Of a stretch of DNA of 64,000 nucleotides, positions 1 to 8,958 are shown in pieces (positions within the stretch are counted from its first letter, which is position 1; every line of letters starts with the position of its first letter). Where the stretch lies: NCBI RefSeq assembly GCF_013416325.1, contig NZ_JACCGK010000012.1, forward strand, positions 1 to 64,000, read 5' to 3'. The notes beneath the pieces are model-generated. The model was given only the letters and a program-made list of their open reading frames with translations. It ran no database searches and was not told the DNA's origin. This DNA comes from Vreelandella sedimenti (GTDB taxonomy: Bacteria > Pseudomonadota > Gammaproteobacteria > Pseudomonadales > Halomonadaceae). The position numbers and the translations under genes were made by a program.

Positions 1-260
1 ATGGCCATGGATGCTTCCTCCGTGAATAACAATTGTTGATAGTAAAGCGCGTAGCGGCTGGGGGGGATGCCCTCTTTTGCACCAAGAGCTGTGTTGTTTC
101 AGTCTCCATTCAGTCGAAATCACTCTGCCTCAGAAGGCAAGGTCTACGGGCTTAAAATATACCTTTCATCCGAAATATATCCACGACAAAATAGGCAGGA
201 CAAATTTAAACCTGGTAACATGGCTCATCGTACAAAAACGTCTCAATTGAAGAAGGCTGT
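1..260. other. Left-edge segment without a supported gene
   Basis: No convincing coding region lies here. A short open frame from the first base ends after 12 codons. It could be the tail of a gene lying to the left, but nothing in it is recognisable. The stretch becomes AT-rich from about position 110, like the methyltransferase gene that follows, and probably holds that gene's promoter. I could not single out -35/-10 boxes with confidence. Confidence 0.4.
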
Positions 261-1244
261 ATGCTCAAGTTCGTGGATCTATTTTGTGGTGGTGGCTTTG
301 GTGCCAGGGGAGCTGTCAAGGCAGGAGCTACTCCAATTCTTGCCGTTGATGCTTGGCAGCTTGCCGCATCCACATATAAGAGCAATTTTCCTTCTGCAGA
401 AGTCATCTGCTCACCTATCGAAGACTTAGATCCAATTGAGCTGGCAAAAAAATACAAGCCTGATGTGCTATTAACTTCACCCGAGTGCACTTCTCACTCG
501 ATCGCTCGGGGAGCCAAGCCAGGTTGTGAGCTAAGCAAAGAAACAGCTATTGGCATAATTCCCTGGATCGAAACAATGAAGCCACGCTGGCTGATTGTGG
601 AAAATGTGAACAGGATGAAAAAGTGGGGGCGGCATCAAGAGCTGGTTAGCGCTATTGAGTCATATGGCTATACCGTAAATGACTTGTTCCTTAATTCAGC
701 CGATTTTGGAGTTCCTCAAGCACGCAAACGTATGTTTTTGGTTTGCGACCTGCAAGGGTCTGTTATTACTCAGGAAGATCTATTCGCGTTACGCCCTAAA
801 AGTGTTAATTCTGCTCGTTCAATTATTGACTGGTCTGGCATTTACAAAAGCCGTCCTCTTTATAGGGAAAAGAGAGCACAAGCAACGATCGATAGGGCAG
901 AGAGGGCTATTGAAGCTCTGGGAAGAGGAAAAGATTTTATTATCGTTTATTACGGGTCAGATTACGCTGGAGGCTGGCAATCGCTTGATGCACCACTTCG
1001 CACAGTAACTACCATAGACCGATTTGGCTTGGTTACATGGGAAAATGACACTCCATACCTTCGTATGCTACAACCACCAGAGCTGCTGCAAGCTATGGGT
1101 GCAGGCTCTAAACATCTCCTCTCACACGGCAGCCGACGGGACAAGGTTAAACTTTGTGGCAACGGCGTTTGCTCGCCGGTTATGGAAACTATTTTTAAAA
1201 AAATAACATCAATTGAAACTAAAAGAATAAAACTTGCTTCTTAA
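261..1244 (+). CDS. DNA (cytosine-5-)-methyltransferase, Dcm family
   Basis: This enzyme should transfer a methyl group from S-adenosylmethionine to carbon 5 of cytosine in a specific DNA sequence. The family motifs are in order: motif I DLFCGGGFGARG (residues 6-17), motif IV TSPECTSHS (72-80) with the catalytic Cys76, motif VI ENV (114-116), motif VIII QARKR (153-157), and near the C-terminus motif IX (RTVTTID) and motif X (GNGV). Motif IV usually reads PPCQ; the SPEC form marks a less common subgroup. At 327 residues it is compact, with a short target-recognition region between motifs VIII and IX. GAAGG about 5 bases upstream supports the ATG. The gene is AT-richer than the core chromosome. 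It converges on a GHKL ATPase/receiver operon, and no cognate endonuclease is visible, so it is either an orphan or part of a composite system. Confidence 0.93.
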   Translation: MLKFVDLFCGGGFGARGAVKAGATPILAVDAWQLAASTYKSNFPSAEVICSPIEDLDPIELAKKYKPDVLLTSPECTSHSIARGAKPGCELSKETAIGIIPWIETMKPRWLIVENVNRMKKWGRHQELVSAIESYGYTVNDLFLNSADFGVPQARKRMFLVCDLQGSVITQEDLFALRPKSVNSARSIIDWSGIYKSRPLYREKRAQATIDRAERAIEALGRGKDFIIVYYGSDYAGGWQSLDAPLRTVTTIDRFGLVTWENDTPYLRMLQPPELLQAMGAGSKHLLSHGSRRDKVKLCGNGVCSPVMETIFKKITSIETKRIKLAS

Positions 1245-1262
1245 TAAGAAGCGTTTATTTCA

Positions 1263-1282
1263 TGAGCCATATAAATGGCTCA
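1263..1282. terminator. Hairpin between convergent methyltransferase and receiver genes
   Basis: A perfect 8-bp stem, TGAGCCAT / ATGGCTCA with loop ATAA, lies in the short gap between two converging genes. There is no long T-run on either side, so a bidirectional terminator is the likely reading but is not certain. Confidence 0.5.
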
Positions 1283-1324
1283 CGATTTATATTCAATCTA
1301 AAGCTCATCCTAGTTAAAAATATT

Positions 1325-2467
1325 TTAAAAAATAAACTTTTCATCTATCTTATTCCACACTTCATCTTTTGCATAATCTGGGGTGCCAATTCTACCGTAA
1401 TAGTTAGAAAAAATTTGCAAAAATTCTTCTCTATATGGATTGTCAAGCGAACAAATTGGTCTATACCCATCCTCCTCAACCATCGGCATATGTAATAAGT
1501 TCTGAAAATCAACAATGCAATCATCAATAAAGAAAGTTCCGGCTAAAAACCTATATCTCGCTTTGTGCTTATTGTTAACTATATCTTTAACCTTACTTCT
1601 TGCCTGATTTACAGGAACTTTACTACTTTTCCCTCTTTGAGCCTCTGGTATTTCATGATACATTTTCAACTCATTTTCCCAATTAATATAAAGCTCATGT
1701 TCTGTAAGAGGCGTAACTCGTGCCAACAAAACATTCTCAGCATTTTCTTGCACAAAATCGCAAGCAGGAGTAAGCACCATCCATAAAGTGTTGTCGTCTT
1801 TACGACAAATAATATCAGCAGGATTGCACCCACCTTTCTCGGGGGGAAATAAATACATTTCAAGAGGGTTAATTCGACTAGTATCACAACCTAATAATTC
1901 TTTTATACTATTTTGTGACAAATTTTTAGCGAGGTTTCTTGCAACTAAAAGAGCAATATCGGACTCTATCTTACCAGTAGTAGTTTCGTTAAGAGATTTT
2001 TCAAGATTCTCCCAAATGTAAGCGCGACTTTTATCTTCAATATACCGAGTCAAATGTGGTAAACGAGTTTCAAGTATAGATTTAACTGCGTCTCTAATAT
2101 CCTGTGGAGGCGATCCTTTTTCGACCACTTTAACAACATGACTTTTTAAATGCTCTACTTTAGATGGATAACCAGTATAAAATATGACAGGAACGAAGAT
2201 AGTTTCCTTCAGTGCCACTAATAGCTGCTCACCTCGCTGATCTTCTTCCTCAAGATTATCCATAGGATCAGGGTCGCTAAGATCTTCATGAACATCCAAA
2301 AAAACAAAATCAAATTTGCTCTCCTGTATAAGCTTTAAACCAGCACTAAATGATGTTTCAAAAATAAATTCAAATTCATCATCGTCCATTCTGGTAGATA
2401 ATATCCTAGAAAGATCTTCATGCATTTCTGAATTATCATCTACGGAAAGCACTTTCCACTTAGGCAT
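1325..2467 (-). CDS. Receiver-domain protein with unrecognised C-terminal region
   Basis: The N-terminal 120 residues form an apparently intact response-regulator receiver domain: acidic pair Asp10/Asp11, phosphoacceptor Asp58 (FLDVH), Thr98 (FYTGYP) and Lys117 (VEKG). An acidic insert (about 61-80) sits after the phosphorylation site. The remaining 260 residues match no DNA-binding or enzymatic output domain that I recognise. They contain several Cys/His residues and conserved-looking aromatic stretches. The gene lies 7 bases downstream of the dual-ATPase gene on the same strand, so the two are almost certainly co-transcribed, and the kinase-like module upstream is the natural phosphodonor. 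Length is 380 residues. The AT content matches the neighbouring methyltransferase. The pairing suggests signalling to an unusual effector rather than ordinary transcription control, which is inference. Confidence 0.85.
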   Translation of the reverse strand: MPKWKVLSVDDNSEMHEDLSRILSTRMDDDEFEFIFETSFSAGLKLIQESKFDFVFLDVHEDLSDPDPMDNLEEEDQRGEQLLVALKETIFVPVIFYTGYPSKVEHLKSHVVKVVEKGSPPQDIRDAVKSILETRLPHLTRYIEDKSRAYIWENLEKSLNETTTGKIESDIALLVARNLAKNLSQNSIKELLGCDTSRINPLEMYLFPPEKGGCNPADIICRKDDNTLWMVLTPACDFVQENAENVLLARVTPLTEHELYINWENELKMYHEIPEAQRGKSSKVPVNQARSKVKDIVNNKHKARYRFLAGTFFIDDCIVDFQNLLHMPMVEEDGYRPICSLDNPYREEFLQIFSNYYGRIGTPDYAKDEVWNKIDEKFIF

Positions 2468-2474
2468 AGTCAGT

Positions 2475-4715
2475 TCACACTCTTTTATTCAATAAAATTC
2501 TAAACGTGGCACCACCAGAAACTCCAGTATCTAGCAGCTCAACAGAACCATTATAATATCCATGTATTATCTCACCTACCAAACTAAGGCCAAGACCGTC
2601 ACCATTAGGTTTCTTTGAGAAGTATGGCTCAAAAACCCTATCCTTATACTTCACATCAATACCAGGCCCAGTATCAGAGAAGATAATTTCTAGAGCCCCC
2701 GTTTTTTTTCTTTCAACTAACACATGTATGCTACGACGATCTTTAGGCACTGATTTTAACCAATAAAGGCTATTAGTAATAAGGTTTATGAAAATTTCAG
2801 ACAGTTCAGTGGTATCAACACTAACAAGCGTACTTGTTTCAGGAAGATGTATTGACACATTTGCTTCTTTAAGCTCTTGCTCATAATTTGAAAAATTTTC
2901 CTGAATAAGGCTTTCAATATAATATTTTTTTGGCCTACCCCGTTTTCTTCCGCCAAATGGTTCCGCTCTCTGAAAGACATCTCTTAGGATTGTAGAGTGG
3001 CTAACTATTTTCCCAAAGCTTTTTTCAAAAATTTTGAACTGAGCGTCGTCAGGATTATTTTTTATAAAATCCTCTGAAGCCTCTAAACCAAGACCTGCTT
3101 CAGTTTGAATTTTTGCTAAAGGTTGACGACCATCATGAAGTATTTTATCAACAATACCACCTAAAGTTGCCAAAGCATGGTACTGCGATAATACACTTTG
3201 CAACTTTTTAATTTGCTTTTTCCAATCATCTTCAGCTTTACTAATTAGCTGAAGAGTTTCTTCTTTGTTACTTTTATCGTCCTTCAAAGAAGCTGATATT
3301 TTTTCAAAATCAGGAGACTGAAATAACCCATTTTTATTTTGATCGTCATCATCTGACTTTTTTAAAGTTTCACGTTTCGATACATACCTAAGATTTTCGG
3401 TCTCATTCAACAAAAATCTCATAATATTTTGCAAATCAAAATATGCCGAATTATTATCCAAACCTTCTCTGTTACTTCGATCATGCAAATTAGGATTTTT
3501 ATCTGCTGTAATAGTTATATAGCCAGTTATTTGATTATTTGACAATCTCTTTGTAGGTGCTTGAACACGACGTATATCTAACCTAAGCCAGTCATTATTA
3601 GGTTCGCCATATGGTAAAACTCGAAAGCCGTCCCGGTAAATATTTACTCCGGCTATTGCATCTAAATCTTTTCTGACACTCCTTATACCACCACCCAATT
3701 TCTGAACTAAATTTTCAAGCTCATCGCGATCCCAAATTCTTAATTCAAACTCAAATGGACCGCTATCAACTAACCTTTCATATTCTGTAAACTCTGATTT
3801 CACTGGCGTTTCCTTAGAAGTATGTAACTCCCATTCGCCAGCCGTTAAAACATTATAGAAAAATCCACTATACTCATGAGTATTACCTTCAGCCTCAATA
3901 CTCACAGAAAAATAATATTCTCCATTATCATTTACCCATCCTTTGAGAATATAATGGGGATACTTAATTATCTCTGGAGGAGCTATTTTAGAATTGAAAT
4001 CAGAATACGCTTCGGGTAGCTCTAGAAATATATTAAAATCTTGTTTTGCAAAGAAAGGAGAAAGAAGTCTTGAAAGTCCACGCTGAAGTGTTTCTATGTC
4101 ATGCCTTTCCCAGGTGTGCTTTAACCCATTCATTTTTAAATAAGTACCGTGTGGAGAAGCATCACAACTTTCTTCCAAAAACTTTGACAAACACCAATCA
4201 TGTGTAACTACAGTAGCAACTTGCTCTTCCGCAAGAAAAAGAATATCACTTAAAAATTTTTCATCATCATCAAATTGAGTCCAATCAAAAACGGCATATG
4301 ATTCGTTAAAGGATTGGCTACTGGTTCTAGTAAAAAGCTCTAGCTCATCTGCAATTCGAGCAGTAGCAAATCTACCGATTCCCTTTTCACCAAGAACCCT
4401 TCTTCTTCCATTCTGGCTTTTCTTATAATCTTTCTTTGAGGAAGTCGCAATTACCATCCAAGATGTAATAATTGTATCCATATCCATACCATGGCCATCA
4501 TCTACAACATGAATCGATCCTTCTCCCTTCTCAAGGGAGTCAGAGAACGATATTAATACGTTTTCAGCATCAGCATCGTAAGCATTTTTAACAAGCTCTA
4601 TTAACGCCACAGTTTCACTACTAATTAACTCTTCGCCCAAAGTTTTTAATATACGAGCTTTAGGCCGTAAAGCAATTGCTGATTCTCTATTTTTATCTTT
4701 CGACGACCCACTCAT
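2475..4715 (-). CDS. Dual GHKL ATPase: Hsp90/MORC-like N-terminus plus histidine-kinase-like C-terminus
   Basis: The protein has about 746 residues from the ATG at 4715, which has AGGAG 8 bases upstream; an open frame continues 10 codons further but lacks such a site. The first Bergerat-fold ATPase has an N-box ELVKNAYDA (40-48), DDGHGM (72-77) and GEKGIGR (109-115), the arrangement seen in Hsp90, MutL and MORC-type proteins. The middle (about 200-480) is unassigned. The C-terminal third looks like a histidine kinase: an H-box LHDGRQPL with His527, an N-box around NLITNS, DTGPGI, the F-box FEPYFSKK and GDGLGLSLV. No transmembrane segment is evident, so it should be cytoplasmic. It is followed 7 bases later by the receiver-domain gene. 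GHKL ATPases of the MutL/MORC class are known companions of some restriction-modification operons. A regulatory or anti-phage role here is inferred. Confidence 0.88.
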   Translation of the reverse strand: MSGSSKDKNRESAIALRPKARILKTLGEELISSETVALIELVKNAYDADAENVLISFSDSLEKGEGSIHVVDDGHGMDMDTIITSWMVIATSSKKDYKKSQNGRRRVLGEKGIGRFATARIADELELFTRTSSQSFNESYAVFDWTQFDDDEKFLSDILFLAEEQVATVVTHDWCLSKFLEESCDASPHGTYLKMNGLKHTWERHDIETLQRGLSRLLSPFFAKQDFNIFLELPEAYSDFNSKIAPPEIIKYPHYILKGWVNDNGEYYFSVSIEAEGNTHEYSGFFYNVLTAGEWELHTSKETPVKSEFTEYERLVDSGPFEFELRIWDRDELENLVQKLGGGIRSVRKDLDAIAGVNIYRDGFRVLPYGEPNNDWLRLDIRRVQAPTKRLSNNQITGYITITADKNPNLHDRSNREGLDNNSAYFDLQNIMRFLLNETENLRYVSKRETLKKSDDDDQNKNGLFQSPDFEKISASLKDDKSNKEETLQLISKAEDDWKKQIKKLQSVLSQYHALATLGGIVDKILHDGRQPLAKIQTEAGLGLEASEDFIKNNPDDAQFKIFEKSFGKIVSHSTILRDVFQRAEPFGGRKRGRPKKYYIESLIQENFSNYEQELKEANVSIHLPETSTLVSVDTTELSEIFINLITNSLYWLKSVPKDRRSIHVLVERKKTGALEIIFSDTGPGIDVKYKDRVFEPYFSKKPNGDGLGLSLVGEIIHGYYNGSVELLDTGVSGGATFRILLNKRV

Positions 4716-4995
4716 ATCACACACTCCTGAGAGAAAATAAATCAAAGCATATCAAATTATGATGATTTAAATTTAAAACCATTAAGAAATCATTAATAAA
4801 AAAGAAACAATTAAAATTTATCAAAAATAACCTAGCTTAATTTGATTTGCAAACTTTAGACTCATGATAATTAAAAAAATATCTAATATTGCCAAGAGCT
4901 GGTGCCGAGTAATGATGAAACCATAACCTGAAGTTACAAAAAAGCCACTCTATTTTGAGTGGCTTATGTTCACCTAACAGCGTTCACGAACAAAC
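4716..4995. other. AT-rich junction between accessory block and guaA
   Basis: This 280-base stretch is strongly AT-rich, and no gene is seen in it. It should contain the promoter of the GHKL ATPase operon next to 4716 and, at the other end, the guaA terminator. The composition changes abruptly at about 4980, where guaA begins to be read on the opposite side of the junction. Confidence 0.5.
4942..4965 (-). terminator. Rho-independent terminator of guaA
   Basis: The stem AAGCCACTC / GAGTGGCTT with a 6-base loop lies about 30 bases past the guaA stop codon. On the minus strand it is followed directly by a run of Ts, the classical arrangement of an intrinsic terminator. Confidence 0.85.
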
Positions 4996-6573
4996 TCACT
5001 CCCACTCAATAGTAGCAGGCGGCTTGCTGCTCACGTCATAAGTTACCCGAGAAACCCCTTCCAACTCATTGATAATCCGGTTGGAAACCTTCTCCAACAG
5101 CTCGTAAGGCAGGTGCGCCCAGCGAGCGGTCATGAAGTCGATGGTTTCTACCGCGCGTAGCGCGATGACCCATTCGTAGCGGCGTCCGTCGCCGACCACG
5201 CCTACCGATTTCACCGGTAGGAATACGGCGAAGGCTTGGCTGGTTTTTTCGTACCAGCCAGAGGCGCGTAGCTCTTCGATGAAGATGGCGTCGGCATCGC
5301 GGAGGATGTCGGCGTAGTCCTTCTTCACTTCGCCCAGAATACGCACGCCCAGGCCGGGGCCAGGGAACGGGTGGCGGTAGACCATATCGTAGGGCAGGCC
5401 GAGTTCAAGGCCGAGTTTGCGCACTTCGTCTTTAAATAGTTCGCGCAGCGGCTCGACCAGCTTGAGCTTCATGGTTTCCGGCAGGCCACCTACGTTGTGG
5501 TGGGATTTGATCACGTGCGCTTTGCCGGTTTTAGACGCGGCGGATTCGATCACGTCCGGGTAGATGGTGCCCTGGGCCAGGAACTCGACGCCTTCAATCT
5601 TGCTGGCCTCTTCATCGAACACGTCGATGAAGGTATTGCCGATGATCTTGCGCTTGGCTTCCGGGTCTTTCTCGCCCTTTAGCTTGCCGAGGAACAGGTC
5701 TTCGGCGTCTACGCGGATCACCTTAACGCCCATGTGCTTGGCGAAGGTTTCCATGACCTGGTCGCCTTCCGCTTTACGCAGCAGGCCGTTGTCGACGAAG
5801 ACGCAGGTCAGCTGGGTACCAATCGCTTTGTGCAGCAGCGCGGCAACTACGGAAGAATCCACACCCCCGGAGAGGCCAAGCAGTACGTGGCGGTCGCCCA
5901 CTTGCTCGCGCACGCGCTGAACCTGGTCTTCGATGATTTGCGCGGGTGTCCACAGCTTTTCGGCTTTACAGATATCCAGCACGAAGTGCTCAAGAATGCG
6001 CTGGCCCTGCAGGGTGTGGGTCACTTCCGGGTGGAACTGAACGCCGTAGAACTGCTTCTCTTCCCAGGACATGGCGGCAATCGGGCAGCTCGGTGTAGAG
6101 GCGGTCACGGTGAACTGGGCGGGCGCTTCGGCGACCTTGTCGCCGTGGCTCATCCATACGTCCAGCAGGGTTTTGCCGCTTTTAGCGTCTACGTGGTCTT
6201 TGATGTCTTTAAACAGCGCGTTATCTTCGTCGATCTGAATCTGCGCGTAGCCGAATTCACGCTGGTTAGAGCCTTCTACCTTACCGCCCAGCTGCTCGGC
6301 CATGGTCTGCATGCCGTAGCAGATACCAAACACCGGCAGGCCCATTTCAAACACGCACTGGGGCGCACGCGGGGAGTCCAGTTCCGTCACGGATTCCGGG
6401 CCACCGGCCATGATAATGCCGTTGGGGTTGTACTCGCGGATCTCCTCTTCGGTGATATCAAACGCGCGGACTTCGGAATAGACGCCGATCTCGCGTACGC
6501 GGCGGGCGATCAGTTGGGTGTACTGCGAGCCGAAGTCGAGAATCAAAATCTTATGGGCGTGAATGTCACTCAT
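4996..6573 (-). CDS. guaA: GMP synthase (glutamine-hydrolysing)
   Basis: GuaA converts XMP to GMP using ATP and ammonia released from glutamine, the last step of guanine nucleotide synthesis. The start at 6573 gives 525 residues, the length of the E. coli enzyme; the 15 upstream codons are not family-like. The class I glutamine amidotransferase domain occupies the first ~200 residues, with nucleophile Cys85 in GICYGMQ and the catalytic His in FHPEVTHT. The ATP-pyrophosphatase domain follows, with the P-loop LSGGVDSS, then the dimerisation domain ending in the typical PPATIEWE. It lies about 100 bases downstream of guaB and is probably co-transcribed with it. The 3' end of guaA is a known chromosomal target for genomic islands in several bacteria, which matters for the AT-rich block beyond it. 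Confidence 0.98.
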   Translation of the reverse strand: MSDIHAHKILILDFGSQYTQLIARRVREIGVYSEVRAFDITEEEIREYNPNGIIMAGGPESVTELDSPRAPQCVFEMGLPVFGICYGMQTMAEQLGGKVEGSNQREFGYAQIQIDEDNALFKDIKDHVDAKSGKTLLDVWMSHGDKVAEAPAQFTVTASTPSCPIAAMSWEEKQFYGVQFHPEVTHTLQGQRILEHFVLDICKAEKLWTPAQIIEDQVQRVREQVGDRHVLLGLSGGVDSSVVAALLHKAIGTQLTCVFVDNGLLRKAEGDQVMETFAKHMGVKVIRVDAEDLFLGKLKGEKDPEAKRKIIGNTFIDVFDEEASKIEGVEFLAQGTIYPDVIESAASKTGKAHVIKSHHNVGGLPETMKLKLVEPLRELFKDEVRKLGLELGLPYDMVYRHPFPGPGLGVRILGEVKKDYADILRDADAIFIEELRASGWYEKTSQAFAVFLPVKSVGVVGDGRRYEWVIALRAVETIDFMTARWAHLPYELLEKVSNRIINELEGVSRVTYDVSSKPPATIEWE

Positions 6574-6625
6574 GGCAGGGTCTCGGTTAAGCGGTGTGGG
6601 TGCCGCTGGTAAGGCCAAAAAGCAA

Positions 6626-6649
6626 GCGGCGAGCTGTTGTGCCCGCCGC
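6626..6649 (-). terminator. Possible attenuator hairpin between guaB and guaA
   Basis: On the minus strand, GCGGCG / CGCCGC with a 12-base loop is followed by TTGCTTTTT. It lies in the gap between guaB and guaA, so it may partly terminate transcription or reduce guaA readthrough. Confidence 0.35.
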
Positions 6650-6670
6650 CGTTTTAACTAACTACGCTGG

Positions 6671-8140
6671 TTAGCTCACCCGATAGTTGGGAGCTTCTTT
6701 GGTGATCTGCACGTTGTGGACGTGGGATTCGTTAAAGCCAGCGCCGGTAATTTGTACGAACTCCGGCTTGGTGCGCATTTCCTGAATATCGCGGCAGCCG
6801 GTGTAGCCCATGGAGGCGCGCAGCCCGCCCATCAGCTGGTGGACGATGGCGCTCATCATGCCTTTATAGGGAACGCGGCCTTCGATGCCTTCCGGCACCA
6901 GCTTCTCGGCGCCTTCGCTCTTATCCTGGAAGTAGCGGTCGGCGCTGCCCTGGCTCTGCGACATGGCACCCATGGAGCCCATGCCCCGGTAGGCTTTGTA
7001 GGTACGGCCCTGGTAGAGCTCGACTTCGCCGGGGGCTTCTTCGGTACCGGCCAGCAGGCCGCCGACCATTACGGCGCTGGCACCAGCGGCAATTGCCTTG
7101 GCCAAATCACCGGAGTAGCGCACGCCGCCATCGGCAATCAGCGGAATGTCGTACTCTTTGAGCGCTTCGGCCACGTTGGAAACCGCGGTGATTTGCGGTA
7201 CGCCAACGCCGGCTACAATGCGCGTGGTGCAAATCGAGCCAGGGCCGATACCGACTTTAACGGCATCCGCACCCGCTTCGGCCAGCGCACGAGCAGCACC
7301 GGCAGTGGCGATGTTGCCGCCAATCACTTGAATCTGCGGGAAGTGCTCTTTGATCCAGCGAACGCGGTCGAGAACGCCTTGGGAGTGGCCGTGGGCGGTA
7401 TCGACAATGATCACGTCCACGCCTGCTTCAGCCAGGGCTGCCACGCGATCCGGGGTTTCCGGGCCGGTGCCTACCGCTGCGCCGACTAACAAACGGCCAT
7501 CGCTGTCTTTGGCGGCCATTGGGTAGGTGCGGGCTTTTTCGATATCCTGGAAGGTGACCAGGCCGCGCAGGTGGAACTCGTCATCAACGATCAGCATTTT
7601 CTCGATGCGGTGTTCGCGCATTTTGGCTTTGCTGGTTTCGAGGTCGGTACCTTCTTTAACGGTAACCAGCCGGTCGCGCGGCGTCATGATCGCTTCAACG
7701 CTGTCGCCGTGGTTAGGCTGGAAGCGCATGTCACGTTCAGTCACGATACCCACTAGGGTCTCGCCTTCTACCACGGGGAAACCGGAGAAGCCGTATTCAC
7801 GGGCCATGGCGAGCAGGTCTTCGAGCTTGGCTTTCGGGCTAACGGTGACCGGGTCTTTCACAATCACGCTTTCGTGCTTTTTGACCTTGCGCACCTCAGC
7901 AGCTTGCTGGGTCATGGCCATGCTCTTATGGATGATGCCGATGCCGCCTTCCTGGGCCATCGCAATCGCTAGACGCGCTTCGGTAACGGTGTCCATCGCA
8001 GCAGAGAGGAGCGGAATATTGAGCGAGAGATTGCGGGTCAAGCGGGTTTTGAGGCTGACATCCTTGGGGAGAATATCGGAGAAGCCGGGAACGAGGAGTA
8101 CGTCATCGAACGTTAGTGCTTCTTGGGCCATACGTAGCAT
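6671..8140 (-). CDS. guaB: Inosine-5'-monophosphate dehydrogenase
   Basis: GuaB oxidises IMP to XMP with NAD, the committed step to guanine nucleotides. The ATG at 8140 gives 489 residues and an N-terminus ([16 protein letters not shown]) that lines up with E. coli GuaB; the longer open frame upstream is not family-like. A TIM-barrel catalytic core is interrupted by two CBS domains (about 95-205). The active-site loop [11 protein letters not shown] carries the nucleophile Cys304, and the flap region with [13 protein letters not shown] is present. guaA follows on the same strand. A good -10 (TATAAT) lies about 50 bases upstream of the start. Confidence 0.98.
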   Translation of the reverse strand: MLRMAQEALTFDDVLLVPGFSDILPKDVSLKTRLTRNLSLNIPLLSAAMDTVTEARLAIAMAQEGGIGIIHKSMAMTQQAAEVRKVKKHESVIVKDPVTVSPKAKLEDLLAMAREYGFSGFPVVEGETLVGIVTERDMRFQPNHGDSVEAIMTPRDRLVTVKEGTDLETSKAKMREHRIEKMLIVDDEFHLRGLVTFQDIEKARTYPMAAKDSDGRLLVGAAVGTGPETPDRVAALAEAGVDVIIVDTAHGHSQGVLDRVRWIKEHFPQIQVIGGNIATAGAARALAEAGADAVKVGIGPGSICTTRIVAGVGVPQITAVSNVAEALKEYDIPLIADGGVRYSGDLAKAIAAGASAVMVGGLLAGTEEAPGEVELYQGRTYKAYRGMGSMGAMSQSQGSADRYFQDKSEGAEKLVPEGIEGRVPYKGMMSAIVHQLMGGLRASMGYTGCRDIQEMRTKPEFVQITGAGFNESHVHNVQITKEAPNYRVS

Positions 8141-8191
8141 AGCGGCAACACCCTGATTGAGAGGAAGTGGGGCGTGAAAGGTTAATCCCCC

Positions 8192-8221
8192 ATTATAGCG
8201 TTTTGAGGGCCTTCCCAGCAA
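8192..8221 (-). promoter_or_regulatory. Probable sigma-70 promoter of guaB-guaA
   Basis: On the minus strand there is a perfect TATAAT (-10, at 8192-8197). Eighteen bases upstream lies TTGCTG (8216-8221), a four-of-six match to the -35 consensus. It sits about 50 bases before the guaB start codon, so the guaBA transcript would have a short leader. Confidence 0.6.
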
Positions 8222-8279
8222 TGCAGTCAGGCTGTTGTGCTTATACCAATTGCTAATGACGTATGCTGGTAGGCTGACA

Positions 8280-8900
8280 ATGAGTTATTTTTTATTTAAA
8301 GGGGGCTTTTTGTCTCAACAGATTATTGTCTACACCGATTACGTTTGCCCCTTCTGCCTGCTAGCCGAAGAGGCCATTGTTCAGGCAACCGAGGGTATGG
8401 ATGTGGAAATCCGCTGGCGGCCCTTCGAGCTGCGCCCTGCCCCGGTGCCCACGCTGAAGGTGGAAGACCCTTACTTGCCTAAGATATGGCAGGATTCGGT
8501 TTATCCCATGGCCAAAAAGCTCGGCGTGCCGATTAAGCTGCCCAATATTTCGCCGCAGCCACGCACCGACAAAGCCTTTGAAGTGTTCGCCATGGCCGAA
8601 GAGCTGGGCTTGGGCCACGCCTACTCCATGGCCGCGCTGAAAGCGTTCTTCCAGCAGGAGCGCGATATCGGCAACCCGGAAGTGCTGGCGGATATTGGCG
8701 AGTCGGTGGGCCTGGAGCGCTAGGCAGTGCTGGATGTGCTGGCCGAAGGCCGCTACCGCGAGCAGCATCAAACAGCTCAGCGGCATGCGGTGGAAGAAGC
8801 GCTGATTCAGTCGGTGCCTACCCTGGTCATCGATGGCGAAGTGATTCAGGGTGTACCTGATCCCGCCGCCCTCAAACGTTTTCTATTGGAGCGGGCGTAA
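8280..8900 (+). pseudogene. DsbA/FrnE-family oxidoreductase interrupted by an in-frame TAG
   Basis: The reading frame begins like a DsbA-family thioredoxin-fold protein of the FrnE type, with YTDYVCPFC carrying the CPFC redox motif near the N-terminus and typical helical-domain sequence after it. An in-frame TAG stop lies at 8721-8723. The same frame then continues without interruption to TAA at 8898-8900, including a cis-Pro-like segment (SVPTLVIDG) and VPDPAALKRFL, which are the expected C-terminal features. The full frame is 206 codons, normal for the family. Either the gene is inactivated by one substitution (for example from GAG or CAG), the stop is suppressed, or there is a sequencing error. 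An alternative start is TTG at 8310 with AAAGGGGG just upstream. No signal peptide is seen, as in cytoplasmic FrnE-like proteins. Confidence 0.85.
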
Positions 8901-8958
8901 TCCTATGGCCTCCCTGCGATTTAGAGTTACTGACGACTCGTGGGGATACAAGACGTTA

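Noticed and set aside
5734..6612. Long open frame (292 codons) on the + strand opposite guaA
   Set aside because: It is the antisense shadow of a highly conserved gene, has a His/Phe/Gly-biased composition typical of such frames, and shows no domain or ribosome site.
6716..7489. Long open frame (257 codons) opposite guaB
   Set aside because: Antisense shadow of guaB, with the same biased composition and no family motif.
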